Part shown: positions 8,288 through 20,036 of the stretch, one piece after another
Position numbering within the stretch: position 1 is the stretch's first letter
Layout of the letters: each line of letters opens with the position of its first letter
Assembly (NCBI GenBank): GCA_048213135.1
Contig: PS015252.1
Span: forward strand, 40,321-62,943
DNA from: Reclinomonas americana ATCC 50394
Taxonomy: Eukaryota; Jakobida; Jakobea; Jakobida
Length of the DNA: 22,623 nucleotides
Direction: 5' to 3'
Position numbers and translations under genes: made by a program
The notes under the pieces: generated by a model
Database searches by the model: none
Told to the model about the DNA's origin: nothing
The model's input: the letters and a program-made list of their open reading frames with translations, nothing else

Positions 8288-10459
8288 TTACCGCACCTTC
8301 TTTGTCAACTGCTTCTTCACAAACTTCTTCTTGTTGGCCGGCGCACCCACCACGATCGCCCTGCTCTTCTTCTTCATCGCCGGTTTCAACGTGCGCTTGG
8401 CCTTGGCCGGAGCCGGCGTCGCATCATCGCCGTCCTCGTCCATGGCAGCCGCCGTCGCCTGCTTCTTCTTCATCGCCGGTTTCAACTGTTTCCGTGGGGC
8501 CGGGGCTGCACGCTTGGTCGGAGGTGGGCTTGCGTCCTCGTCGGCATCCTCGTCATCGTCCATGGCTGCTTCTTCATCACGTGCCGCACGTTTGACACCC
8601 TACGAACAGGATACACATGAGATTTTCGACATGCACACGAGTGAGAACTGTGTTCGTCTCGCAGCACCTGCTTCTTTGCTGGCCCTGCGGCTTTCCGTGC
8701 CGGTGCCGCCGGTGACGACTGCCACGCGAAGCACTGAGTGAGCAACCCAATTCAACATGAACTCCTCGCCACCACCTCACCTCGGTCGTCTCGGCCGCAC
8801 GTGGAGACTTTTTCAAAATGGACCGCGGTGTTGCTGGTGACGCCGCTGCCGATGCTGGAGACGCAACGGCGCCGTCGGCAGGGGAAAACGAAATGCCCTT
8901 CTTCAATCCACCCTTCTTCGCTCCAGGCGCTTGTGGGGTTGTTGCTGCCGCTGCTGTTGTTGTCGTTGTTGTCGTGGCAGACGCCTCTTGCGCCTCCTGC
9001 GTATCCAACATGTGCAGCAGCTTGCGGGCCAGCTTATCCTTCTTTGGCTTGGGTGCAGCACTCGCGGTAGTGACACACGTCAGTCGTGCTCCGCGAATTA
9101 TCTCACGCGCCACCATGGCCACACGCTCGTCGCCGCTCATGTTACCGGCACTGCGCAACCATCATCATTGGAGGAAGAGATGAGCCACCAATCACATGCA
9201 TCTCTCGAAACGCATCACACGAGACGCAACGTGGCCAGGTGCGACACATCCCACGCACACACAGTGCCATCCGACGAAGCCGAAACCAAATACGTCAAGT
9301 GCTTCCACGCATGCACTGCGACACCACGAATGCTGCAGCGACAAACGTGTGTCAATCGTCGTTCATGAAAGAAGGCACAATCGCCACCAAAGACAAACCG
9401 CTTAGACTCAGAGTTCACACTGCCCAGCGGTTCACCGGTGGTGGCATTCCACAAGGCCACCGACCCATCCTCGCAGCCGACTGCCAAAACAGTATCCTGT
9501 CGGCCGCAAACGCGATGAGTTTGGAGACGGCGACACACGCACGGGGCCACATAGACACGCACCGTCACAAAGCACACGGCATTCACGTGCGACGCCTGCC
9601 CGAGCACATGCTCCTGCTCGCCACTCTACGCACATTGTCGCTCCCTCTCTCAGCAACTCTTCGACAAACAGCGAATGCAGCACAAGGAAAGATACGCACC
9701 ACTCCCGAGTGCACATACACAGAATCGCCCGACGTCACCACAAAGTGCTTGCCTTTTTTCGACCACTCCACCAGCTCCGGCACTGGTGCATGCAGCGATG
9801 GTGAGACTCTCTCTCCAGGAAGGGGAGTTCTCTCTCCNNNNNNNNNNNNNNNNNNNNATCGTGGGACGCACCGCTCCTCTGTGCCCCTCATTCAAATCGA
9901 GAATGGGCTCCCAATCACGAGTGCTCCACACAGCAATGTGTCCATCCTCACTCGCACTGCACATGCGGTCGTGGTAAAAGTCGAGCGCACGCAGAGCACC
10001 TGACCAGCGCACATAGTGAGTCATCACGAGCAAGGGTGAGAGAGACACACACACTCTTGCATACCACGATGGTGCGAAAGTGTGCCGACTTCCACTCGCT
10101 TGTGCACGTTGAAGACACTGTGCAGGAAGAACGAAAAAAAAGTGAGTCGGAGTGCAAGTGCACATGCACATGCACAGACAACACACACACGCAAAACACA
10201 CTCACTGAATGTTTTCATCGGTGCTTCCCGACACCAGTGCCGAGCCGCGCATGGCCACTGTCTTGATGCATCCCACGTGCGCTGCAGCCGCAAACGACTG
10301 TGTCAAGCGGCATGGAAGAGGTACGACAGTGGCTGCGTCGCCTGCTGCTGCTGACAAGGAGGGGACCACGCGTGTGGGATCGTTGGGTCGCAACTCGAGG
10401 CCGTAGAGCACACCAGAGTAGGAGCCGGCGACGATCAGCAGCTGTGCTTGCACGGCCAT
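8288..10459 (-). CDS. PAK1IP1: PAK1IP1/MAK11-like WD40 ribosome biogenesis protein
   Basis: Family members act in the nucleolus in 60S subunit assembly. In yeast MAK11 is linked to placing the GTPase RLP24, and in animals PAK1IP1 also binds PAK1. Exons: 10459-10206, 10117-10065, 9999-9872, a missing piece at the gap, 9782-9700, 9613-9563, 9496-9399, 9332-9219, 9150-8781, 8718-8668, 8599-8288. Family landmarks are the start (IVAGSYSGVLYGLEL), LVSGSTDENI, VHKRVEVGTLSHHRG, ALDFYHDRMCSASEDGHIAVW, VPELVEWSKKGKHFVV, LVSASSDGTVCAWDV and ARLTCVTT. The C-terminus is lysine-rich and disordered, as in the family, and repeats LKPAMKKK twice. An upstream in-frame ATG at 10537 would add 26 residues. I prefer 10459 because it matches the family start. 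The WDR90 stop lies 127 bases upstream on the same strand. Confidence 0.9.
9838..9857. other. 20-base N gap that hides a missing exon of the MAK11 homologue
   Basis: The exon before the gap (ending GHRGA, donor GTGCGT at 9871) ends in phase 0. The next exon (acceptor CAG, start at 9782) needs one base of a codon from its predecessor. The two cannot be joined in frame. The family has about 40 residues of the third and fourth blade here. The fixed size of 20 N is a placeholder, not a measured length. Confidence 0.8.
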
Positions 10460-10586
10460 GGTTGGTGACACGTGTATGAAAGTCCTGCCATCGTCCAGGC
10501 AATGAACGTTCACTTCGCCCCCGACGACGTCGCCCATTGTCTTTGTAGGTCATGTACATTGAGAAAAAAAGAAAGCATTGCGATTA

Positions 10587-13500
10587 CTACGAGGCGCACA
10601 GGATGCGCCACTCAAAGAGATCGGTTCCCGACGCCGAGAACAGTAGCCGGCCGTCGCCGCTAAAGCAGACGTCTCGGACGAAGCCTGTGTGGCCGTCGAA
10701 ATCCTGGAACGTGCCGGCCTCGTAGTCCACGATGCGAACCAAACGATCTGCGTGTAGCACACAGCAATCAGCGGCTGCACTAAACGCGCCCTCCTCTGCC
10801 CCGACGGACGACGTACCATTGAGGCCGAGAGCAATCAGATATCCGTTCACCGATAATGACATGGAGCGCGGACTCTGCTCCACATCGAGCAACCGCACCA
10901 CCTACAAATGTGCATGTCAGTTGCCACGCTCATTGCAGCGACTCTCTCTTCTTCTGCATCTCACCGTCTTGGATGTGATGTTGCGCATGGCGATGCGGCC
11001 ACCGATCCATGGTGACGAGCACACGAGAATGTCGCGCTCCGCCGGTGAGAAGCGGACCAGCGTGGGTGCCACCACTCGCCCCTGCACGCACAAAACACAC
11101 ACGCAGTGAGCAAATCATCACGCGCTGAAAGCCGGTCTCCCCCCACGTGCACCGCACCGAGTCGTCAATGACGTCGTCCACTTGCGACAGCGGGTCCGGC
11201 TCGACTTCGGCACGCAGGGAGAACACGTCGACAGACTCGCACACGGCTCCGGCCTTGGAGAATCTCCACACACAGCACTTGCCGTTTTCCGCACTGTCAC
11301 AACATGTGTAAGAGTGCGCACACGCATACACAAAACGAAGCGCAGCATGCGCACACACCTGTACGCCACCAGCGTGCCATCGTGCATGGAACCAGCCATG
11401 GAGCTGACGCTGTTGGCGTCCGAATCGCGCAGAACTCTCCGTGCAACTCCAGTCGGCACGTGCGTGAACACGACGCAGCCGGATGAGTCGCCCGAGATGA
11501 CACAGTCGCCTGCCACAGCACCAGTCAGCAACTATCGTCCACAAACCAGAAATCAACAAACACGCACCACTGGGAGCCAGCAGCAGCGCAGTGAGTGGAG
11601 CCTTGTGCGGCGCCGCCTCGAACCGCATCTGTGAGTCGCGCATGTCGAACAGACGGATGCGACCCGACGCGTAGCCGGCTCCGACAACCTCGGCCACCGA
11701 ATCCGACACGCGCTGCGCCAGCACCGAGCAGCAAGTGCACGGCTGCATTCACCGAAGAGTGAGTATAGCTGCATGGTGACGCGGCAACACACACGCGATA
11801 ACTGACCTCGTCGGGCACATGAATCAGCGCCACCTGCTGGTACGGTCCGTCCGACGACGAGCCCCACAGCTTCATCGTGCCATCCAAGCTGCCGGAGACC
11901 AGCACGGGTGCCGCAGGATCGGGACTCAATCTGCAACGCAAACCGATGTCAAGATCGAGGGAGGCGCTTGTGATGGCCGCACACAAAGAGTGCACACACC
12001 CACTGACAATGGCCGAGTGGCCATCGACGAGACGAATGCTGGTCTTCTCGTCCCAGTTGACGTACCAGATGGTACTCGAAGCGGTGGCCACAATTCCCTG
12101 ACAGTGTATCATTGTGAGTGGGAAGGAGCAGAGGGAAGTACCAGCGATCTCCTCCTGTACCTCGTTGCCGTGTGCATCAAACTGCATGGCCACCACTGGT
12201 CCGTCCAGCGTCATGTCGTCGACTTGACCGGCCGTCACCTCCTCTGCTGTACGTACAACATTCTGCTGACGGCGCAAGTGCGGTCCAGTGCCACCGGTGA
12301 GCAAATTGTTCTTGCTCCATTGTGCACAGTCTGCAATAGTGACGAGAATTCAGTCAAAGCATGCACCGCATCACGCGCGCACGCGGTAGTCACCGATTTC
12401 GCCGGTGTGTCCGCGGAAGGATGTCAAGTAGGCGTTGGATTTGGCGTCGATAATCGACACCTGTCCACTCTGCGCGCCCGCCCACAGCGTCGAGTCTGGT
12501 CTGAAGGCCAGCGACGTATAATGATTGCGCTTGACATCCACCGGCAACTCCACTTCCTCCACCTACACAACAGCCAACAACACCCGGTCAGTGTACCAGA
12601 AGCGCACTTGTAAACGTGTGGCGACGTCTTCACCCACCAGCAACTCCAGGTTCTCGGAAATGAGCCAGAACATGACCGAGCCGTGACCGGCGGTGGCGAA
12701 TTCGCGCTTTGATTTCGGATTGAACGCGGCCACGTGCATCACAGTGGGTGCCTGCGCAGTGGCCACCGCGCTCCCCGAGTGCACGTCCCACACCACCAAC
12801 GCATTTTCACGATGGTTTCCTGTGCACGCAAGTCAGTAAGTATCGAAGGAGTGCTAGCTAGAAATGCATCGACAACGCACCAACAGACACCAAGAAGCGG
12901 CCGTCGGGGGAAAACGCCAGTGCCTGCACGCCAGATTCGTGATACGACAGCACCTACACCAGGAAATCATCAGCCCTTTGAGCACAAGGCCAGAAGCAAG
13001 GGAACTATGCAGCACTCACCTTTTCACGACCGAGTCGATCCACATTCCACAGGAAAATCGGAGCACTGTGGAGCACCGAAAGCAAGGTCAGTGCCAAGCA
13101 ACATGCATGCACAATCATCGCGCAAGATATCACCTGTCGGAGTCCATGCTGACGCCGACGGCGGCGGCCAGCATGTTCGTCTCGGGGTGGAAGGCCATCA
13201 CTGACACGACACCAACGTGGCCTGTCAAGTGCTTCTGTTCACGCGTTTGCAGATCCTCAATGACCACCGTGCTGCCGACGCTGTAGGCGAACAGACCGGA
13301 CTGCGTGACCACAGCTGAGTGAGAACTACACACAAAGTACGATGCGCGTCCAAGAAAATAGATGGATTCACGCACCTCGGGATGCCACAGCACATTGTCA
13401 TGACCGAGTCCATTGTAGCCGAGAATCGTGCGCAGTCCAAGTGCTGACTGAGCCAGTGGTGGAACGTACCTGTCGCGCCCGCATGACGATGATGAGTGGA

Positions 13501-16500
13501 CAGCTAGTGCGACGAATGCAAGAAAAACATACTTCTTGGCCGGCATCGGAGCAGCCTCTGGCTGACCCACGTAGTGCTTGCGAGGCAGCGCCACAAACAT
13601 GGTGGAACCGGAACCTGCAAAATCACCAGGCCTGAGCTTCGTCGTCATCTTACTCGAATAAGCGTTGCTCACCTCCAGCTTCGCCACTGACTTCTTCTGC
13701 TTCGCCATACACGACACGCGCATCGGCAGCGTCGTCAATCAGCTGGCTGAGGTCGGCCGACACGTCGCCCAGGAATTCCCACACAAACAGAGGGCCGCCT
13801 GCAACAGCAAAACACCGAACTCAGCTCTTCTCTTCTCCAACCTTGTGCTCGCATGACAGACACGCACCCTGACTGACGGAGACAATGCGCTTGCTTCCAA
13901 AACCAAACACTGCGCTAGAGACTCCGGCATAGTGGCCCGTAAATGACTGTGGCGCAGAGAAAGCGTCGGTTTCACCAGGCATTACGAACAACGTGGAAAG
14001 TGCGGGTGAGAAAAAAACCTGTACAGCAGCAGTGCCCGGCACCAGCTGGTCGGCGCGCCACACGCGCAACTTGGCGTCGTCGCCACCGGTCAGCAGGTAT
14101 TGCCGGTTCGGACTGAGGCGCAAGAAATTGCACGCGCCGTCGTGAATGGCCGGCTGCGACACTAAAGAGTGAGAAGCGGCAAATGACAGCGAAGGGATGG
14201 TGGTAGTTGCACACACACACCAACTCGGCCATGATGGCGCCCGAGGTGGCGTTGATGCGCAGCAGTCTTGCGTTGGCATCCACCGCCAGCACATCCTACG
14301 CCACTGATTAGTTAAAACACGAAGCTCAATGTCGTTTCATCACGGCGACGCAACATTGACCCCGTTGAAGCACACCAGATGCAGAGGAGCGGCCGACGGT
14401 GCCGTCGGTGAGAAGGAAAATGAGCGCGCGCACAACCAGTCGGTGGTGGAGTACAGCAAGACATCAAAGCCGTCGCCACCAATCAATGCCAGATGCAAAT
14501 GGTCGGGACTCAATGTGAAGGTGTTGCGCCTGCACGCACACACCGTACAAAAAATGAACGAATGGTGATTGACAGAATATCGCGAGTCGGACGCAACGAT
14601 GCAGCCGTGCACGGAATCACGCGCACCACTTGATACTCGTGCTTCGCATCGCAGATGCACAAGCCATCGGTGGCGATGGAGAGCGACCAGTGCCCGTTAT
14701 GCGTGTACTCGACGCGGCCGACGGCCAGGTCCCGACGATGAGCTTCGTACTCGGCCTGCACCGCAGTGCTCTCCACGTCTGCGATTCAATGGGGATCATT
14801 TAGACACGACGGCAAGCTGTGCAGGCGGGAGGCACTCACTACTCACCAAACACGCGCACAAGTCCATTATCGAAACCACAAATCAAAACATAGTCCTCAG
14901 GGTGGTACGCCAGGCACGTGCATCGGTGACCGACAGTGTCGAATTGGTACAACTGTGTGCACGTGCATGAGCTTCTTACGCAATGCAAGCACATTCACGA
15001 CACCGCGCCCCAACCTGATCGTACGTGTCGAGGTCCCACACACGCACGGTGCCGTCCAGCGACACGGTGGCAAACTCACGGTGATGTGGATCAGCCGCCG
15101 CATCCAAAACACGGTCCGTGTGTGAACGCAAAATCGTCTGTGTGTGTGTGCGTGGATAAGAAAGAGAGGTCAACGACACTCTCCTCTCACGTTTCTTCTC
15201 ACACTGCACCTGGTACTTCTGTGAGCCAATGTCGAGAATGCCAACGCTGCCGGTCCGAGTCCCCACAGCGACCGTCAAGCCGTCGTGCGAGGCCGCCACT
15301 GATGTCACCGCGCCTATTATCATTAACAAAGCAACAACAGCAATAATGATGATCATCATCGGAAGCAACACAGCTTGACCAACAACGTAGTTGTACGTCT
15401 GACACATACCCTCATGCTCCGCCTCCAGGAAAAAGTCCTCAAACGTCTCCGGCCACACGCGCATGAAGCGATCGTCGGAGCCGGTGACGCACATGCCCTC
15501 GTTCACCACCAGGCTGTGAATGGGACCCTCGTGCAGCCGATAGCAGCATTGCACCATGCGGGTGTCGTAGTCGATCAGGAACACGGTGCCGGCGGCGGTC
15601 GAGGCAAACATCTTTTTCGACTGTGGAAATCGATGATCACTGGTGAGCAAAAACACCCCAGAGAAACCAGCTTCACCACATCAATCGCACGAGAGACCTT
15701 GTCACGCGCCGACGGTGTCGAGAACGCCACATCCGTGAACACGTCGGTGGAGTGGTGCGGACCGGACGGCCACTCAATGGAACATCCACGCAGCTTCTCA
15801 TCGCGCACGCGCCAGATGCGCACGTTTTCGCGACCGCACGACACGATCTTCACATCCTCAAACGGCGAAAACACCAGCCGACTGATGTGATAGTCGGAAC
15901 TCGTGCGCACCGACACTGACGTGCGACCTGTGGCGCACGCCAAGTGGTGAGCAACAGGAAGTGGCGAATGTGGGAATGGAGACACACACATGCACTGACC
16001 ATTGCGCAGCAGCTGCGACACGTCCCACACCACAATCGACTGACGGCCTGCATGGACAACCGTCGGGGTTACAACACAAGTGGGGCGACACATGACGAAA
16101 ATGACAACAACCGACACGTACCATGCTCTTCCTTGCCAATGGCCGCCAGCAACCCATTGGTGCGACTGAACGACACGCTTGTCAAGTCCGAGTGGTGCTC
16201 CGACAGCACAGCGATGCACTTGCCGCTCTCAAAGTTCCACAAGCGCACCTACAGCGACGCATCGATCGTTAGAACATCAACATCAAAGCACTCTACAGAA
16301 ATCAGAAATGCGCACCACTGCCTCGCGACCACTCTGCGCCGTGGCCAGCAACCCGTTGTTGGGCGACAGTGCGACGGCACACACCGGCGCCGTGTGACCG
16401 AGCAGGAAGGATTGCTCGCCTGCTCGCACGAGTGAGTGCTGGTGTGAGGGCACATGCGCGTGCTTGAGATATCGACGCAACGGCCTTGAGGCTTCATCAC

Positions 16501-17877
16501 CACCACTGCGGCCTCCACCGGAAACACAATAAAACGGCTGTCACGAGACCACACCACGCACGAGCGATGCGAGCCGGAGAATCCCATAATCTACAAATCA
16601 ACAACAACACCATCAGTGAATCCCCCATTGTGTGGACGGGCGACCGACTCGCCCACCACCGACCTGCTGCATGGAGAGAATCGGGTCGGGGAGCAGTGCT
16701 TGTGGCACTCGGCCTCCTACAATTGTGCGCAGACCACCTATGAGCTCGGAGAACAGGTCGTCGACACGGAGCACATTACACACCCGAGACAGCCGACGCG
16801 GCCGAGGTGTACGACTTGTCGGCAAACGTGGCCTGCAACGCATCCTCAAAGAGCGCCTGTCCACGCGGTGCGCGGAGTGGCTTGGACACGCGAGGTGACT
16901 TCCTCTGTGCGTAGGAATGAGTGGCAGGAACACACAACGAGCACATTGAGATACACAACTCGTGAGGGCGACACATCGCGTCCCGGCGTGCTCTTCGACG
17001 CCCCTCCAGCCTCATCGCCGGCTGGCGCACCAGGGATCCAGTGCCACTGGTACGACTCCTCCCACTCGGCCCCGGCGTGCACGGGGAAGAACATCTCGCG
17101 CGGCAAGTCACGCGGCGAGTACCGAATGTCGGAGGTGAACACGCCACGCACAAACGAGTTGGCGCAGAACTCGACACCACGCAAGCACTTGAACTGTCGC
17201 CCAGACGCCTCCAACAACGCAGGCGCATTGATGGCCAGCACCGCCCACGCCCCCGACAGGAACCCGCACGGGATCTTGATCAACGTGTCGTTTCGCTGCA
17301 ACGACCATGAGCGACACGCAGACACATGGATGAGCTGCTACAACGAAACAAACGAACCTTGAGCTCACGGAACAGATTGGAAAACGACACGCGCACGACA
17401 AGATCATCCTGCGTCGTCTGCATATCCAGGTGGAAGACAAAGACCTTGGACGGCACGATCCGGATGTGCACATAGATCTGTTCGCCCATCATCGACGATC
17501 ATTGAGTGAGGAACACATACACATATATAGTAGTGTGTGACGCACCAGCGTGCCGGTGAGACCGAGCGAGTGTGCCTTGGAGGCCGGATAGACCACTCGA
17601 TTGTTGGTGGGAATGGTGCCCCAGATGCGCCACACCTTCTTGCCAATCAACTTGTCCATCACATCGGTGACGTCGCCATCGCGCTGAACACGTGCTTTGC
17701 CGCCACCGCCCGCGTCGGTGTCCACCAGCTTGAAGAGCGACACAAAGGGAAGCTGCCACACTGTGGGAGAGTGAGTTCACACACACGCACAGAGGAAGGG
17801 AGAGTGAGAGCGGGAGACACGTAACGCTGAGCGCCGGGCTGTGGAGGCACTGAACCGCTGCCACTCGGCTCTGCCAT
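10587..17877 (-). CDS. WDR90: WDR90/POC16 homologue: CFAP20 domain plus many WD40 repeats
   Basis: WDR90 (POC16 in algae) is a centriole-wall protein of the inner scaffold. Its N-terminal CFAP20 (DUF667) domain binds microtubules. Here that domain spans exons 17877-17826, 17760-17546, 17477-17358 and 17295-16960: WQLPFVSLFKLVD, WRIWGTIPTNN, SLGLTGTL, YVHIRIVPSKVFVFHLDM, VRVSFSNLFRELK, and LPREMFFPV after FTSDIRYSP. Later exons include 16904-16784, 16737-16664, 16590-16482, 16419-16316, 16248-16122, 15927-15680, 15620-15410, 15313-15210, 15137-15015, 14952-14847, 14778-14613, 14529-14355 and 14295-14221. They give WD40 blades in family order: IMGFSGSHRSCVVW, EQSFLLGHTAPVCAV, FFLEAEHEG, ILGYNGLGHDNVLWHPE, SGLFAYSVGSTVVIEDL. 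The C-terminus LVRIVDYEAGTFQDFDGHTG ... FEWRILCAS matches the family's last blade. I count roughly 35 to 38 exons and about 1,500 to 1,700 residues. The ATG at 17877 gives MAEPSGSGS. Confidence 0.93.
15346..15359. repeat. 14-base perfect palindrome in a WDR90 intron
   Basis: ATGATGATCATCAT is its own reverse complement. It lies in the 96-nt intron 15314-15409, which is longer than most introns here and rich in ATT and GTT triplets. In the RNA it could form at most a tiny hairpin. No function is claimed. Confidence 0.6.
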
Positions 17878-18073
17878 TTTTTTCGCGCGCAAAAAGACGG
17901 ATGACAAGCGACGTTCGTGCGGAAGCGACGTCGATGGTGTGGTGATCTGTCGCACACGCAGAGAGAACGAGTACGCAAAGGGGGTTGCAGTGGAGAGAGC
18001 CGACGGTGGAGCGAGGCACAGAGAGAAGAGTGCACAACGCGTGTCCCAGAGCGACGTCCCATCGTTTTCCACA
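17878..18073. promoter_or_regulatory. Divergent intergenic region between WDR90 and mL43
   Basis: These 196 bases separate the two start codons and must hold both 5' UTRs and promoters. A T/A-rich patch (tttttttcgcgcgcaaaaa) lies directly upstream of the WDR90 ATG at about 17877-17895. No TATA box is convincing. Confidence 0.4.
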
Positions 18074-18560
18074 ATGAGTCGCGCGGGCGTGCCACAAGTG
18101 AAGCGCATGACAGTGTTCTTCTGCCAGCACGGTGGCAGCAGTCGCGGTGCAAGGTGCGTCGCGTGTGTTCGTGTAGAAAGAGAGAGAGATGGCGTGCTCA
18201 AAAGCGCACATGGCGCAGGGAACTCGTGACGAGCGAGCTGGCGCAGTATGCCACCGAGAACCCGCAAGTGGAGTTTGCTGCAGAGCCGCGCAACGGCAAG
18301 CATCCATACGTGCTGGCAGAGTACGGTGCGTGTGTGTGGACATCTCCCTTTTCTCCTCTCTCTCTTGCTCACAATCTCGCTGGAGCACAGTGAACGGCAC
18401 CAAGCAGAGCGTGAGTGTGAAGAACGAGCCTGTGCCGTTGATTGTCGATGCCATGGAGCGATTGCGGCAACGAAGCGGATTCAACGTGGAGAAGTTGCTG
18501 AAGAAGCGACTGACAGAGACCGCCTCTTCGTCGTCATCACAGGGCATCTTCAAGGGATGA
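18074..18560 (+). CDS. MRPL43: Mitochondrial large-subunit ribosomal protein mL43
   Basis: mL43 is a structural protein of the mitochondrial ribosome, with the thioredoxin-like L51/S25/CI-B8 domain it shares with a complex I subunit. Exons 18074-18153, 18219-18325 and 18391-18560 give 357 bases, that is 118 residues. Landmarks match the family: FFCQHGGSSRGAR directly followed by RELVTSELAQYATENP, then KHPYVLAEYVNG, and a C-terminal helix IVDAMERLRQRSGFNVEKL. The start ATG gives MSRAGVPQVKRM, a basic N-terminus fitting direct mitochondrial import. Animal members carry a longer C-terminal extension, so this is a short, fungal- or protist-like form. An AATAAA signal follows 28 bases after the TGA. 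The alternative, NDUFA2, is disfavoured by the SSRGAR and AEYVNG motifs. Confidence 0.92.
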
Positions 18561-18588
18561 GCAATGCCAGCGCACCACATACCAGCAC

Positions 18589-18594
18589 AATAAA
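18589..18594 (+). terminator. AATAAA polyadenylation signal of mL43
   Basis: AATAAA starts 28 bases after the mL43 stop codon. A T-rich stretch (18605-18616) follows. This is the canonical arrangement for 3' end cleavage, and it sits within the 76-base interval between the convergent mL43 and RRS1 stops. Confidence 0.6.
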
Positions 18595-18636
18595 GAGAAC
18601 AGCAGATTTTTTTCAGTTGTTTCATTGTGTGCGCGC

Positions 18637-19865
18637 TCAGCGTTGCTTCTTCTTCCTTGAGGTGCCGCTGCTGCTGGCACCACCACCACCACGTGGGCTG
18701 GGACCGCTGCCACTTGACTTTTGTGCGGCACGAATGGCGGCATTGGCGGCGCGGTCCGTGTCGACCACTGGCCGCTTGGCGAGCATGCGATCGAGGACCT
18801 TCATCGTACGCATCTTCTCGCCAGCGCCTGCTGTGGTGGTGGCGTGGCGCTTGTTGCGCTCCGACTCCTTGGGCTTGGCCGAGGCGCCGGCCACACGGAG
18901 GCGACTCGGTGTGCCCGCTTGCACCGGATCGAACTTGCCCATCGAGGCCGTCGAGTAGCGCGCCTTGCCGAATGCATCGAGCACCGTGGCCTTCTTCGGG
19001 TGCGACTGCGAGGCAATGGCCAGCGACGACGGCAGACCGAGCTTCTTGCGATTGGTTCGCTCGCGCTTGTTCCGCTTCATGGTGCGCGCCCGTTTCTCGC
19101 CCTTCATGGCCGTGCGCGGATCCACGCCGTCCATGCCCTGTCCCTCCTTCAACTCCACCAGCCACGGCTCGTCGGTGAGGTCGCTGCCGACACGCTTGTA
19201 GCCGTAGCGTCGTCGGAACTCGCCCGCCTGCTCGTCCCACACCAGCTTGGAGCGATCGGTCTTGCGGATCCGATTCTCCAGCGCGTACTGCTTCCACTTG
19301 GTCAGCTGCGTGGCGGCCTTCGGGATGGGCTTCTCACGCGGGAGGCGTAATACGGCGGCGGAGAGGTCGGGCAGCAGTGCCAGCTTGCCGAGCGATCCAT
19401 CCGGTGTCTTCTCCGTCGGCAGCGCAAACACCTTGCCGACCAGCTGCTGTGTCACCTCTTCTGCGGCGGCACGTAATGAGGCCTCCCTGTGATGCATCGT
19501 GTGTAAGGCAACGCAGGAGAAAGACGGGGAAGGGAGAGAGAGGGGGAGGAGGGACGCAACGTGCTGAAGCGCGACTTGTCGAAACCCGGATCCGACGCCA
19601 TCAGGTACGTCAGGTCGTAGTTGATCTCGGTGGGGCGCGAGCTGTCGCGTGCCAACGCTGTCAACAGTGCCAGAGAGGCGTCCACGGCTCCATCGCCAGA
19701 CGGTCTGCGTGGTGTGTGCAGAAGAGTGAGGAGGCGGCCATGTGCACATTCACATGCACAAGAAAGGACACCACACAAAGAAGAACAGGAGTTTCTGCGC
19801 GCGGATGCGGCAGTGGGGAGGATAAGAGGAGAGACGCACGTAGTGTGCTGCTCATCGACCTCCAT
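18637..19865 (-). CDS. RRS1: Ribosome biogenesis regulatory protein RRS1
   Basis: RRS1 works with RPF2 in the nucleolus to bring the 5S RNP (5S rRNA, uL5, uL18) into the pre-60S particle. Exons 19865-19840, 19704-19561 and 19486-18637 total 1,020 bases, giving 339 residues. The start MEVDEQHT leads into PTEINYDLTYLMASDP, the family's N-terminal helix region. Then come VTQQLVGKVFALPTEK, LRLPREKPIPKAATQLTKWKQYA, SKLVWDEQAGEFRRRYGYKR and a very basic RTMKRNKRERTNRKKLGLPSS. The second half is Lys/Arg-rich with low complexity (MKVLDRMLAKRP) and ends in SRKKKQR, as is usual for a nucleolar protein. Intron 2 uses the donor GTTGCGT at 19560. The gene faces mL43 tail to tail and clathrin head to head. 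Confidence 0.94.
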
Positions 19866-20036
19866 TTGCTCCGCCTGTGTGTGTGTCAGTGTGGGTGGGA
19901 TCCACCCGTCCACTGCATTGGTCGGCCAGCGGTCGAATGGTCGGAGCCGTCGATTTTCCTCACCTCAAATTGGGCGACGTGGGAGCGCGCCTTTGCTATC
20001 CTTTTGCTTTTTTGTTAACCTCGTCGTTACGCTACA
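19866..20036. promoter_or_regulatory. Divergent intergenic region between RRS1 and clathrin heavy chain
   Basis: These 171 bases hold both promoters and 5' UTRs. A short pyrimidine-rich, T-rich run (ccttttgcttttttgtt, about 20000-20016) lies 20 to 37 bases upstream of the clathrin ATG. No TATA box is convincing. Confidence 0.4.

Noticed and set aside
10202-10537. ATG at 10537 as the MAK11 start
   Set aside because: Possible, but the extra 26 residues have no family counterpart. The start at 10459 lines up with the conserved N-terminus, so it is kept only as an alternative.
17777-19297. 506-codon minus-strand frame covering RRS1 and mL43
   Set aside because: It is out of frame with RRS1 and antisense to mL43. 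It is open because of high GC and biased third codon positions.
18721-19350. 209-codon plus-strand frame inside RRS1
   Set aside because: It is an antisense shadow. The minus strand carries the conserved RRS1 motifs.
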